DNA of 64,000 bases from Endothia cerciana (GCA_026119935.1 JALRMH010000014.1:248001-312000); one strand, 5' to 3'. Positions 22,996-34,500 are shown, counted from the first letter of the stretch. The notes: a model not told the origin generated them from the sequence alone. Numbers and translations: made by a program.

Positions 22996-23816
22996 GTTAG
23001 GGTCCTGTCTTCAAACATTCAGTGCGGCGTGAGTCTTGTCATGGAACCGCAGCCTCTGCCGCGTGGTGCATCTGCCATGAAAAGCTGTACCGCTCTTCGC
23101 ATGAACACCGAGGCCATGGGGTGAGTTACGATGGAGAAAAGTGACGGTTAGGAAGAAGAGGCCGTCACGGGTAAGGATATAAGTACCAGCGGCGTGGGGA
23201 TGCTAGGCACCCAACAAGAGGGCACATGAGCACGAAATATGACTAGATAGGACTGATGCCATTGTGGTAGTGGTGGTAGAATCCAACAGGGATTCCTTAC
23301 AGTACAGTAGCCTGACCTCGGGAGCCAATGAGGCTGAGGCTCTGAGCACATGTTCCGCTGCCGGCTTCAGCCTGGTGAGCAGCGTGACGGCCATGGCAGG
23401 TTGTCGAATCTATAGTATATGTTTAAAAGGTGGGCTCCAAGAATAGGAAAATAATCGACCCACCCCCCTCCTTTCTTAAAAAACTTGTTTGTTTTATAGA
23501 TCAGTCTTCTTATCATTACTTCTTTTTTTTTATTTTTATTTTTAATTCCTTTCTGTAGCGGTTAACTTGCCTTGACCGCAGATCAGATATCCAAATTTAC
23601 CGGGGGTTTGTTCACCCTCACCCGCACGCCGCTCAATGCTTGTCACACTCACGGCATTGAGGTACGCTCGACCTTCCAGGAATGATTCGTTACTACAAAC
23701 TCATGACGCAGCTCTCGCCATCGTTCCCGAGAGCTGAATCGACTTGAGCGCCAGTTGTAGCAGGCTTTCGATCGGTCACAAGGAGAGGCCCCCGTCGTCT
23801 CTCTGCTCCAGCAGCC
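22996..23816. other. Intergenic, shared upstream region of SGNH hydrolase (-) and EBP gene (+)
   Basis: No gene seen. It includes a T-rich tract at about 23520-23545 and AT-rich sequence between 23440 and 23560. The short open frames present lack any recognisable feature. Confidence 0.45.
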
Positions 23817-24857
23817 ATGGCTCAGATATTCGTTGTCCCACCTCATCCATACTACCCGCAGGACGCAGACATCCCAAACTACGTCCCCAACACGAGCTCT
23901 CTCAGCGAGCTGCTTATCCGCTTGGTGAGTCTGCTGAGCATCACCGTCTTCACCGCCCTGTGGCTCGCGACAAGGTTCAACTCAAGGCTCTCCCTGGCGG
24001 ATAAGGCTGTGTTTGGATGGTTCATTTTATGTAAGTCCACGGCCAAGGCTGCCCGCGGGATCCTCAGTTTTGAGACAGGGCACGAGTGGCTAATATGGGC
24101 AGGTGGATCTCTGCACTGCTTCTTCGAGGGTATGTGTCGCCGGCAGGACCGGAGCTGCATCGTGGCGGGCCGTGAGGTGTAATGAGGGCTGGACCAACCC
24201 GACGGGCTGATCATTGGACACCAGGTTACTTCTTATACAATCATGCCACCCTCTCCGGCTCACAAGACCTCCTAGCTCAGCTGTGGAAGGAGTATGCCTT
24301 GTCTGACTCCCGGTACCTGACATCGGACCCGTTCATGCTCTGCGTTGAGGCCATCACAGTCGTGAGTAGGACGCATCTCTCTCTCTCTCTCTCTGAATGC
24401 CGGAGCACCGGAAAAGTGTGAGGCCTAACTCGGATATGTAGGCCGTGTGGGGACCCCTCAGCTTCGCGGCGGCCGTATCCATCGCCCGCACCGGCAGCCT
24501 GCGCCATCCCCTCCAGATCATCGTGAGCGTGGCACACCTGTACGGCGTGGCGCTGTACTACGCCACCTGCTACGCCGAGGAGAAGTTCAATGGTGTCGCG
24601 CATAGTCGGCCGGAGTTCCAGTACTTCTGGGTCTACTACGTCGGATTTAACGCCCTGTGGGTCGTCGTCCCCGCAGGTGAGTGCCTCCTCCGTCGCGGTG
24701 TATGTGCGTGTGGGAAGGCTGCTGATTGACGGCGACGCTGCGAGAAGGCATCATTATATATAGCATCCGGAACATCAACAGGTCGACCAGCGCGTTTGAC
24801 AAGGTGGCTGCGACCTTGGACAAGAAGAGGGATAGGCTCAAGGCTGCGTTTCAGTGA
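23817..24857 (+). CDS. EBP-family sterol delta8-delta7 isomerase-like protein, 240 aa, five exons
   Basis: Exons 23817-24030, 24103-24129, 24225-24361, 24442-24676 and 24748-24857; phases close to give 240 aa. The spliced product is a four-to-five-helix EXPERA/emopamil-binding-type membrane protein. A first helix (LVSLLSITVFTALWLATRF) is followed by CGSLHCFFEGYF, with the His and Glu residues characteristic of EBP active sites. Then come DPFMLCVEAITVAVWGP, HLYGVALYYATCY and FWVYYVGFNALWVVVPA. Family members isomerise the sterol B-ring double bond in the ER, or bind sterols without activity. The tail is Lys-rich (DKKRDRLKAAFQ), compatible with an ER retrieval signal. Exon 2 is only 27 nt. The last acceptor could be GAG (24744) or AAG (24747); AAG gives the smoother junction. 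Confidence 0.85.
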
Positions 24858-25072
24858 AAGCCTCTACAAACACACATTGCGGTTCACCAAGGATAAAATG
24901 ATGTCTAGAAGAAATCCTTCTGGAGAAGGGTAGCGTAGAAGTGTAAGAGTTCAGAGCATAGCCATTGGTGCCATATTGAAAATTGAGAATACCGCTCATG
25001 AAAATTCCACCTGTTGGTCTCAGGAAACCCCCTTCGTCCACAACCCGCGCCGTCTCCCGTGCGACGCCAAAT

Positions 25073-25941
25073 CTACCGCACGTACTTGCTCATGAACCGC
25101 TTGTGGAAGTCACTCCGCAGCATATCGTTCACAAACCCCTTGCTCCTCGACTTGTCCTCTGTGCCCCTCGCCTGGTTCTTGAACACCACATCATCGTCCC
25201 ACCGCCTCTTGATGGTAAAATCCGGCTTGTTGAGCAGCGGGTTGCCCCTCGCGATGTCCTTCTCCCTCTGCTCCGCCTCGGCCGCGGCCCTCTCCCTCTC
25301 CTCGCGCTCGCGCTTCTCCTGCCTCTCGCGCTTGACCCTCTCGAGCTCCCGCTGCAGCTCCGCCTCCTCGTCGTCCGAGTCGCTCTCGTCAGAATCGCTG
25401 TCGTCGTCGTCATCGTCGTCCTTGCCCGAGCCATCTGAGCCGTCCGAGTCGTCCGCGTCGATGTCCCGCGTCTCTTCTAATATGCGCCGCCGCTTCGCCT
25501 CGGGGTCCTCCTCATCATCATCGCCGTCGGCCGCCGTGCCCGGCTCGAGGAGACGCTTGGTGCCGTGGCTGGCCGGGGAGGGCTCGTCGTCGGTGCTGGG
25601 GGCCGCCGGGCCGCCGTGCAGCTTGGCCTGGTGCGCGGCCTCGGCGGCGAGGAGCTCGGCGCGCAGGTCGCGGGTCTCCTGGTCGGCTGTGCCGCCCTGT
25701 CCCGGTTTGCTTTAGACGAACAAGCAGAGGTCAGCATCTGCAGTGCCTGAGGCGATGCGTGGGTGGCGAGGGCATACCGGAACTTGAGCTGTGTGTGCGC
25801 GGGCAGAAGCCGCTGGTGGTAGGCCGGGCCGCGGAGGGCCTCCTTGCCACGTGCCTGGTGACCTCATTAGCATATTGGGGTAACCAGAGGGTATATGGCA
25901 GTTCATACGGGATCAAAGGTTGGTCTGTGGGCGGTAGTCAT
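25073..25941 (-). CDS. cwc15: Pre-mRNA-splicing factor Cwc15 (Cwf15/AD002 family), 248 aa, three exons
   Basis: Exons 25941-25909, 25854-25778 and 25709-25073; all junctions keep frame. The spliced N-terminus MTTAHRPTFDPARGKE and the following RGPAYHQRLLPAHTQLKFR are diagnostic of Cwc15, a component of the NineTeen complex/activated spliceosome. The middle is very acidic (a run of Asp/Ser/Glu at about 25380-25450). Next is a charged Arg/Glu-rich helix, and the C-terminus is the conserved RRWDDDVVFKNQARG, ending RFMSKYVR. It acts in the nucleus. The start codon is 365 bp from that of rrp45 on the other strand, suggesting a shared promoter. It converges with the EBP gene (215 bp between stops). 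Confidence 0.95.
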
Positions 25942-26306
25942 CTTGTGGTCGAGGGTGAAATGTTCGTCAGGAGAACGGCGATGTTCAGGACGTGAGGCAG
26001 TTTGAACGTTTGCCTTTGAAAGTTGAGGTTTGGAGTCGTCGGTTGTTCGGGGCGTTCCGAGGTTCTGGGGCGTGCCGACCAGGCCCCTGTAGATCAGCGT
26101 CACCGCCTGGCAGAACCTGATGCGGCCTGCTGTGGCATCCCTGCCCTGCGGGCTAGCCAGCGAGCTTCCACCCCGCGATCGAAAAAGTTCAGAAACGGAC
26201 GAACAACACAACACTTGCTAAGAAAAGCAAACGGCAACAGAGAATTCGCAACCCCAGGCATGATCGGTATCACCTGAGGTCTGCCGGGCAGGACAGAGAA
26301 TTCAGA
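25942..26306. promoter_or_regulatory. Bidirectional promoter region of cwc15 (-) and rrp45 (+)
   Basis: The start codons of two RNA-metabolism genes lie 365 bp apart, head to head. No other gene is seen between them. I see no clear TATA box. Shared control is an inference from position. Confidence 0.5.
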
Positions 26307-27271
26307 ATGCCCCGAGAAGCAGAGCCTTCCCTCAACGAGAAGGCGTTCGTCACGCAGGCCCTCCAAGAGCATCTCCGGCTCGACAATCGCAGTTTCGATG
26401 ACTACCGGCCAGTTGAGCTCACTTTCGGGGACGAATATGGCACGGCCGAGGTCAGGCTGGGCAGGACGAGGTATGTGAGACGATTTCTGGACCGTGCTTC
26501 ATGCGTTCTGAGGAGTCTGACCACAATCAACCATCCAGGGTCCTCGCCAAAACCTCAGCCGAAGTCACAGTCCCCTACCCGGACCGGCCCTTCGACGGCG
26601 TTTTCAACATCGTGACCGAGCTCAGCCCCATGGCCTCGCCCGCCTTCGAGGTCAACCGCCCCACCGAGACCGAGGTGCTCCTCTCCCGCACGCTCGAGAA
26701 GACCGTGCGGCGCTCGGGCGCGCTCGACGTCGAGTCGCTGTGCCTGGTCGCGGGCCAGAAGTGCTGGTCCGTCCGCGTGGACCTGCACGTGCTCTCGCAC
26801 GACGGCAACCTGACGGACGCCTCGTGCCTGGCGGCCGTCGCGGCGCTGCGCCACTTCCGCCGGCCCGACACGGGCATGGAGGGCGAGGTGCTGACCGTGT
26901 ACACGCCCGCCGAGAGGGAGCCCGTGCCGCTGAGCTGGCTGCACTCGCCCTTCTGCGTCACCTTCAGCTTCTTCGGGGACGAGGCCGAGACGGCGCTCGT
27001 CGACGCGAGCTGGGTCGAGGAGCAGGTGCGCGTCGGGAGCTGCACCGTCAGCCTGAACAGGCACGGCGAGATATGCCAGATCTCGAAGCTGGGCGGGACC
27101 CCAACGGAGGCGGTCGCGCTGCTGCAATGCACGAATGTCGCGCTGACCAAGGCGAAGGAGTTCTCGACCCTGGTGGACCAGAGGCTTGCGGAGGATGCGA
27201 AGAGGAGAGACAAGGGAGGCCTGATCGCGGAACTGTTGTCGGCTGAGAACGAGAGGCAGGTCGAGGCTTAG
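26307..27271 (+). CDS. rrp45: Exosome complex component Rrp45 (RNase PH-like), 298 aa, two exons
   Basis: Exons 26307-26470 and 26539-27271; the junction (AG joined to G) reconstitutes an Arg in LGRTRVLAKTSAEV. The protein starts MPREAEPSLNEKAFV, with LRLDNRSFDDYRPVELTFG being the usual Rrp45 N-terminal signature. The RNase PH fold follows (FNIVTELSPMASPAFE, DLHVLSHDGNLTDASCLAAVAAL). Rrp45 is one of six catalytically inactive PH-type subunits of the exosome ring, working in nuclear and cytoplasmic 3'-5' RNA processing and decay. Length is close to that of fungal orthologues. It is divergent from cwc15 and convergent with the Arl3-like gene (228 bp between stops). Confidence 0.95.
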
Positions 27272-27499
27272 ACAGAACAGAAATCATGATACCCCCGGGG
27301 ATTCCCCAGATTGTCATCTCAAAATGTCTAAAGTGCCAACGGCCTATTCGTGACAAATTTAGTATACTAGTTCTGAGATTCACTGCGCTCGATCGCGCCA
27401 GAACACTCGGGACTCCACCGTGCCGCCGACCATTCTATCCGTATCCTGACCCATAGATCCGAAGAACTCCTGGACGCCCATGCACAAGCATCGCCTCGT

Positions 27500-28218
27500 T
27501 CACCGCATCACCGGCGGTCTCGACTCCTTGTTCCACTTCACCCTCGACCTGACCCACTCGATCGCTTCCCTCACGCCGGTGCCCGTCAGGGCCGAGACGG
27601 GCAACACCCTCGAGTCACGGATGCTGCTCGCCTTCTCGCCCTCGAATACCTTCTTCACCAGCCCCTCCTTGATCCTGACCACCTCGACGCAGTCCTCTCG
27701 GTCCTGCTTGTTGGCCAGCACCAGCACGGGCACGCCCTCGGTCTCGCTGTGCTGCAGCACGTCCTCGAGCACCAGGCGGCACTCGTCCAGGCGGCCGGTC
27801 TGGTCGTGGTCGATGTTCCCGTCGCCGATGTCCGTGCTGTCGATGATGAAGATGATGGCGTGGCAGCTCGCGTAGTAGCTCTGCCACAGCCTGCGCAGCG
27901 AGTGCTGGCCGCCCACGTCCCAGATCTTGAGGTACATGTCCGGCAGGCTGATGGTCGAGACGTTCTGCCCGACCGTCGGCACCGTGTTGAGCTTGGGCTC
28001 CGGGCTGTCGGGCAGGAAGAGCGACTTGACCTGCTCGTGGAAGGTGGTCTTGCCCGCGTTGTCGAGGCCGAGGAGGATCACCGAGTACTCTGGAGGGGTT
28101 GGGGAGGGCGTGTTCGTCAGCTTGTGGATTTGGGTTGGGCCTGGGCTGGGAGACGGTGGGGTCACGAACCTTCCTTGCTGGTCGCCAGCAGGTAGAGCCC
28201 CTTGGCGAGATGGTACAT
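27500..28218 (-). CDS. arl3: ARF-like small GTPase of the Arl3p/ARFRP1 group, 212 aa, two exons
   Basis: Exons 28218-28170 and 28089-27500 (phase 1 junction). The N-terminus MYHLAKGLYLLATSKEEYS joins onto VILLGLDNAGKTTFHEQVK. It lacks the Gly2 needed for myristoylation, and begins M-Y as in ARFRP1/Arl3p, whose N-terminus is acetylated instead. P-loop GLDNAGKT, switch I PTVGQN, switch II WDVGGQ, NKQD and SAL (G5) motifs are all present. The role known for this group is Golgi/TGN recruitment of Arl1 and vesicle traffic. A short insertion between switch II and NKQD (DIGDGNIDHDQTGRL) is typical of the fungal forms. It converges on rrp45. Confidence 0.93.
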
Positions 28219-28912
28219 CTTATCATCGAGGGCTAGGTCCTCAAGGGACCGCAAGCGAATATCCTGCTATGGGGTTGGTGAGGTTGGTGATTGAATACAG
28301 GGGGCGGTCTTTCGTGCCAGGTACCTAGACAAGGTATAGCGATAGGGTACTACGTACAGTAGTAGCAATGAAGGCTGAAGACAGGGGTAAACCTAGCTGT
28401 TCCTGTTGAGCCTCAAGTGATCCACCGCTACCACTTCCACTCCAACCTTCTCTTCTAGAGACAGGCTCTTCTTACACTTTAGATGGCGCCTCAAAGCTGT
28501 CGAAGTACTTAGGTATGCCTGCTGACCACCCAAGTCGTTCCCATATGTACCAGACTCCAATGTCGTCTTTCCCACCCGACGCACCCCACGACAGGGACTC
28601 TTGGCTGTGGTTACACGACAGTCTGAGGCAGCCAGTAGCGTAAGTGGCCCATCTGCCTCAGCTGCACCCCGACTTGTTCTTATACCATAGCATATCAAGC
28701 CCCCTTCCACACGGAGTTCTTGCTCATGTGGTGTCCTTTCTAACCTCGCCATTATCCAATCACCAATTTCGTCCCCGTTCCTGCCTTGAAACTGCTGCAT
28801 TGCCCTGTAGCCCGACACCCTGTTGCTTGATCTCTGCCCCAGGATAATGCCTTAACGAGATAGCATTTCGATCCTCAAGATTCTGAGACTCGCATACACC
28901 CGCGCCGTTAAA
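28219..28912. other. Upstream region of the Arl3-like gene and start of the accessory block; no gene seen
   Basis: A 141-codon open frame on the - strand (28393-28818) is the longest, with no recognisable domain. The sequence becomes noticeably less GC-rich here than to the left. Confidence 0.4.
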
Positions 28913-30989
28913 ATGGCAACCTCCTTCGAAGAAACATCTTCAATATACCGGACGCTTGACAGGCCATGCAAGGAGATCCGGCTCTTTGAGATCGTCTCAG
29001 CGCATCCGCAAATTACTCTCACGCTGCGCACTGAATCCTCACCAGCGTCCGGTCTTCAGTGCACTGTCTTACGTCTGGGGCGATCTGGAGGATGTTACGG
29101 ACATCACAGTCGATGGTGTGATTTTAGCTGTGACCAAGAACCTCGCCAATGCTCTCTGATCGACATATACCATCATTGGACTACATAGTCTTTAGATGAA
29201 AGACCCATCCACTCAGGACGCCTCTGGGCTGATGCCGTCTGTATCAATCAGAGCGACGTGCAGGAGAAGAACCATCAAGCACCGAGGACGAGAGGAATCT
29301 ACTCCGGAGCCGAACAGGTACTGTCATTGCTTGGCAAGGCGGACGGATCGTCGGACAGCGCCTTTGACGCCCTCCATGTCATCTATGAGCAGGTCACCGC
29401 CCTGGGCAAGGATGCTGTCCTAGATCTGCGCTGGATGATGCATCATCCAAATCTCTACGTTGACAGACCATCCGGTTTTGTCGGCGACACTCTTGCTCCT
29501 TGGACGGACATTAGCCGTCTCTTAGCCCGCCCCTACTGGTCTCGAGTCTGGATACAGCAGGAGCTCTACCTCGGCCGAAATAAGGTCCCCCCTGATGGTG
29601 GGTTCGAAAGCGATCCGCTTCCACCATCTTATGTCTACTCAAGGGTGGTACGCCACGGCTTTCATCGACCGGCAAACCCCGGCCAAGCTTCATCAAACCG
29701 TTCCTCTGGGATCTTCTTCACAACTACGGCCGTAGAAACTACGGCATTTTCCCGGCGGCCGCGTATTTTTGCCATGTTGTGTTGTACATCGAAAACGCAC
29801 AGGTTCGTGTCCCACAGGACATGATGTCAGAACTCGACGCCGAGACGCTGGCAACTCTTGAGCGATATTCTGGTATCGAGATCCAGGCGTATCCCCCACG
29901 CAATACGCGAATAATCCTCGCCGCCAGTGACCCAAGAGGCTATGTCCATGGTATCCTTGGTATTTCTAAGCTTCTAATCGAGCCGGATTATGAGAAGTCT
30001 CCCGCCAATGTCTTTCTCGACTCCATAAGAATGTGGGAGGTCTGGTGCTCAGCGAAGATCAAGATCCCTTCTTTGCAACCTGTGTATTCAGAGCCCCTTT
30101 GGTTCCTCAGAGAGGCAGGCTACTATGCAAAGCGCGAGCGCTCATCCTGTGTGCCGTCGTGGATGCCCACAGCATTCCTAAATAGAGAGTCACGCAGCTC
30201 GTGCAACCCGAGCTCTTTAGCAACAGATGACATCTTCAGTGAGGTCAAGGAGCAATGGTCGATACGCGGTCCAACACTTCGCTGTGCGGCTGTCAAGATC
30301 GACGACATCATCGAGCCAGGTGTGAACACCTACAATCTCATGCTAAAGGACCACAATCCTGGGCAACGACTCCTATCATGGCTCCTGAAGTTCTTGGTGC
30401 TGCACAAGGGCTATCCAGCTGGCTCCCCTTCAACAGTTGCCGTGTACCAGGCCTTGCATTCAGACCATGTGGACCCGACCCGTCTATCCAAGCCAGACCC
30501 TGGGGCTGTAGAGAAGTTCCTGAGCGTCTTGCTGGCGGATGCGTGGCCTGAAGCATTGGGCCGCGGCGCCCTCCCTGCTGCTATGTTGTCTCTCCTCCCC
30601 GGTCCCCATTCACAATCCGGATGTGCTCCCGGCCGCATGTCTGCTTTGGAGTTTGACGGATTTCTGAAGCATATGTTCAGCGTGTTTCGTACGCTATGCG
30701 AGAAACAGAAATATGAAATGCGCCTCAGGATAGCGTCAGTGTTGGCCTATGCAGGAGGGTGTATGACTTGGACCGAAAGAGGTTGTATCGGACTGTTCCC
30801 TAGAATAATTGAGAGAGGCGACGAAGTCCATCTACTCAAAGGCTACTACGGAGAGCGGCGGTGCTGAGGCGCGTAGGAAACAAGTACGTGTTTGTTGGGT
30901 CTTGTACGATCATAGACCTGTTGCATGCACGGCCTGAGGCGGAAGTGGAAGAGTGGAAGAAGAGTATTCAGGTGCTAGACATATACTGA
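28913..30989 (+). pseudogene. HET-domain (heterokaryon incompatibility) pseudogene
   Basis: Conserved HET blocks occur in order but in different frames. The N-terminus (KEIRLFEIV, frame of 28913) is followed by FSALSYVWGD in a shifted frame, then GRLWADAVCINQ after a TGA at about 29158-29160 and an in-frame TAG at 29186-29188. WTDISRLLARPYWSRVWIQQEL is followed by another shift between about 29640 and 29700. LLGITxL-like DPRGYVHGILGISKLL sits in the long frame 29779-30867. The C-terminal VGNKYVFVGSC block lies past a one-base shift near 30858 and ends at 30989. At least four disabling lesions therefore break a protein that would be about 690 aa. Intact HET proteins mediate fungal nonself recognition and cell death on fusion; this copy cannot encode one. 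The lesions are single-base or near so, implying fairly recent decay. Confidence 0.85.
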
Positions 30990-31820
30990 CCGGTATGGGA
31001 CCACAGTCCCCTCTCGGGAAACAATGAGAACGAGACTTACAACATTAATAGGCTCTACGGTGGTATATTGGCACAGATAAGATGATTGGAGTAACTCTGA
31101 GTCTCGATTGCTGAGAAGATGCGAGATGTTCTATTCCAGGCCACATAGGTGTACGTAGAATCCAACATGGAAACCGGGCGGCCGTACCAGCTTGCTGACA
31201 ACATGTCGCGTAAAACATTCCTATACGGAGTGGAAAGCAGTCTTGACGAGTCTGGGACTGAAAATACTAGCATAGCTTAGATATATCATCTCGTCAGTTT
31301 TCGTCGTCTCGGAGCCGGTGGCTTCGGGCATCCAGAAGCCTTCGACGCTGTTGTTCCAAGTTCCGCCGGAATATAACCTACAGATTCCCCGGAATTCTAG
31401 CGTTAGGTCGGGTCGCATGCCTCATGTACAGTCAGTCTGGTGGCTCGCTTGGCAATCACAGGTAGCTCGGGCCTTTCAAGGTCTTTCATACACAGCCACG
31501 GCGTTGCAATCCGGAGGTTTCTGCGTATGGGAGGTCTTCTGTGCTTGCCGAAGTACGGCTTTTTCAGCTAACGGGCACGGTCAGGGACATCTGGCCAGGG
31601 AAGGTCAAAGGATTGAAAATTTCGGTATCTTAGCTGTATCATGCCTCGAATATACCTTGATGGCCAGGACGACATCTTAGTACACTTGCAGTTGTTGTGC
31701 GACCAGGGTGTTTCCTTATAGTTTCCCCAAGTGCGTCACCTTGCAGATGTAGATCTACATTGCAGTGCAGTCTCTCCATCCAATCCACCGGCTGAAGCAC
31801 CATCTCCACTGTATCTATAC
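30990..31820. other. Gap between HET relic and membrane-protein gene; no gene seen
   Basis: Several short frames are present on both strands (for example - strand 31221-31418 and + strand 31318-31680). None has a recognised domain, and ATG-started frames are short. The 5' control region of the next gene should lie at its right end. Confidence 0.4.
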
Positions 31821-33880
31821 ATGGCTTTCGACGTCACGTCCAAACCTGCTGGGAAGGGGAACGCAGTCACACCCCGTCATTTCTACTATGCTATCAACTG
31901 GCCCGATGAACAGGCTCGGAATCAACATCAACACACAGTTCTGTCACCAGCATATCTGATCACAGCCAACGTGGCATGCCTCGAACATGGCGCCTGTTTC
32001 TATCGAGCCCGAAGTAAGGTGTGTACATCATTAGTCCAGAGCCGTACCGTTGTCAGCAAAAATGCGTTCGCTCACTGCAAAGCAGATACACGGGTGCGGC
32101 GTTGGTGGCCGTACACATCCTCAGTGTCATCTACTTCACCCAGAGAGTGGGCGCCAGCCTGTATCACTCATTCAGGTCCCTCACGCCATCTCAGGATGTG
32201 AGAATCCGCCTCGACAGGCGGAAAAAACTAGTGCCCATATTCGCCGGTCTTGCCTTGCTCAGCCTCTTCACCGCATGCTATGCGACGTTGGCTTACGCAT
32301 CGCTCTCGTTCAATGTCTGGGCAGATACAAGGGGTGTCGGGATGTCCCAGGGGTCAGTCATACTTCCGAGCACCGTTCATGAGATTGCCGGTGAATCTAA
32401 TGAGGGCCTCCAGTAGCAGCGCAGAACAGGGCTTCGCTACCAACTCCTCAGTCGTCCAGGACGAGTCTCACGCATACCAGTTCCTGAGCAACAGGGTTCG
32501 TTGGCTGGCAGATACCCCAATCTACCAAGACGCATTCGAGATTGTGGCTGAAAAGGCTCGTCGATTCTGGTGGGGGCAGCAGCTTGACTTGTCTTTCGTC
32601 CCATGGAGTGTACTCCTGGGCACGGAAGGGACCCGCCGTGGCATCTCGAGCCTCTTCGCGTTTCAATGTCTGGCTCATCTGGTCAACCTATCTTTTGCAC
32701 AGAATCTATTCTTCGTGGCCCTCCTCCTCACTCCGGTACCTCTGCCGGAGGAAGGCCAATCCCCATCCAGGTATGTTGAGCCCAGAGGCATCGACATGTG
32801 CCCGTCGCTAACCGCTATGCAGGTTCGCTCGTATTCGCAATGCCATCCTCGCGCCCAAGCCACGCGACTGGGTCCTGGACCCGGGCTTCTTGCTGCTCAC
32901 CATCCTGGCTAGCTATGGTACTATCTTTCTCTTGCCTTATGCCGCAGAGATGGAATCTTTCAATCGAGTCCTCGGCGCATGTCGAGCCTTGACCTTCGCC
33001 CCCTTAGTGCTGCGGAGCGTCGCGCCCACCTCGTGGGGGTCTGTGCAGTCCAGCCGCAAGGCCGATGCTGCTTTTGTCGACCTGTTCAGGTTCATGGCAG
33101 TGATGAGTGTTCTTCTTCACGGGTTGGCTACCTTCAGTGGTCTACGGTACAACATACCTCATGCCCATTACCACCGACATAGTAGGTCACTGCCTTGGGA
33201 TATTGAAGAGCGATCGAGATGGGAACGCACGACCACTGCGATTGGGAAACTTTTGGGATCGACGAGGGACCACCCAGTTGTTGCTGCCGTTGGCTACGAT
33301 GTCCTGATTAGTGGGTTGAGCGTTGGCACCTGGGCAGCTGTCCGATCTCTAGGGGCAGGCGATATTCTCACATCGGCTGTCCCACTGTATAACAAGCATA
33401 AGTCTGTCGACGACGCCGGTAATCCCGATCAAGTCGAGAACGACGAGGGCCACGACGACTCCCCAGGTGGTTCAACCCCTGCAGAATCTCGACGGAGAGG
33501 CATCAGAAGCCGCAAATTCAAGGACGATGAAGAGCACCGGGAGCCACCCACGTCGCGGCGCCGTGGCAGACAACACAAATCAAGGCAGGACCCTGAGGAG
33601 GAGCCCGGTGATGACACATATGATCCCACTCCTGGGGAGAAGGCTAGTGCGCAGGGCGACGGCATGCCAGTCCAAGAGGCGGACCTAGAGGCTGCGGGCC
33701 TGGCTTGGGGCCTCATGTCCGTCGGTGGTCTAGCGTTGGGGAGCGCTGGTGTGTTTGGTGGTGAGTGCCTGGCGTGGTGAACGCGGATTTGTGGGTTTGA
33801 CATATTTAGGCTCTCGGCCGTCTGATTCTGAGTTAAAAATTTCAGATTGCTACAGTGAGTACCCAAGCGTGCGTCAATAA
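31821..33880 (+). CDS. Multi-pass membrane protein of unknown function, about 598 aa, five exons
   Basis: Proposed exons 31821-32020, 32086-32352, 32414-32770, 32823-33760 and 33846-33880; the sum is divisible by three. Hydrophobic helices include VAVHILSVIYFTQRV, FAGLALLSLFTACYATLAY, LVNLSFAQNLFFVALLLTPV, FLLLTILASYGTIFLLPYA and VDLFRFMAVMSVLLHGLATF. The stretch from SFVPWSVLLGTEGTRRGI to SFAQNLFF is one I associate with uncharacterised fungal membrane proteins, but I cannot name a family. A long hydrophilic, highly charged insert (about 33400-33690; Arg/Glu/Asp-rich) precedes a final hydrophobic Gly/Ala-rich helix. Introns 2-4 have good sites (GTCAGT with CTAAT and CAG; GTATGT; GTGAGT). The intron 1 choice (GTGTAC/GCAG) is weak, so the N-terminal 70 residues are uncertain. 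No enzymatic motif is visible. Confidence 0.65.
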
Positions 33881-34066
33881 TTTCGAGTGTGCTGGCAAGA
33901 GCATCACTATCATCTACAACTTGGTAGTACATTTCATGCGGGGCGTCGGCCCAGAAACCCATTGTCACAACATCGGGCTGAGGAAGACAACATTATGCGT
34001 TTGTTTAGCTACCTCAAACGAGTTATCCTAATCTCGACAAACTATTCTGCCAAGATGCACGCAAAC

Positions 34067-34500
34067 TCACAGCTGGTCTTGGTATTCACGTGTTCTCTTG
34101 GCTTCAGATGATCTTCTGGGGCTCTGCAGGCCCGTCGTGGGCGCGCAACGCCGGACCGTCTTGCGTGCCTGAACCCATTCTTGCATTGATTCGAGACAAA
34201 CCATCTCGGGGCCGAGGAGCGTCTTCACCAGTTGGAGCATCTTGTGTGTGTGTAGCGTAACCGGCGGGAGACGTGGATGCGTGGATGGATAGCTGTCCAG
34301 GTGCAGACGAGGATTGTGAAGAAGCAGGAGATGATGATGCCCCAGGTGCCGCGGTTTGAGCCCTCGGGCGCCCAACCAACGAGTACCACAACATGTCGAT
34401 GTTCGTGGAGTTGGTAGAGAACAAGTAGCCAAAATCGAGAAACAATGTGGCGGGATTTTGAAGGGCATCTGTGTGCGCAGGTAAGGACGACCTCACCCAT
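34067..34500 (-). pseudogene. Frame-broken relic of a fungal membrane-protein family
   Basis: From an ATG at 34500 the - strand reads VGWAPEGSNRGTWGIIISCFFTILVCTWTAIHPRIH. Its NRGT plus hydrophobic S-C-x-F-T-I-x-x-C-T-W-T-x-x-H pattern is widespread in uncharacterised fungal integral membrane proteins. The frame then hits a stop just after a (CA)5 tract at about 34242-34252. The expected continuation (KMLQLVKTLLGPEM, EWVQARKTVRR) is in another frame and runs to 34067. The shift sits at or beside the dinucleotide repeat, so slippage is a likely cause. The family's usual C-terminal membrane half is missing. Function of intact members is unknown. Confidence 0.6.

Noticed and set aside
11114..23000. 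Biosynthetic gene cluster built on the adenylation/carrier/reductase enzyme
   Set aside because: The A-T-R enzyme is the ordinary LYS2 aminoadipate reductase by its N-terminus and core motifs, and its neighbours (sugar porter, Gpi13, SGNH hydrolase) do not form a pathway.
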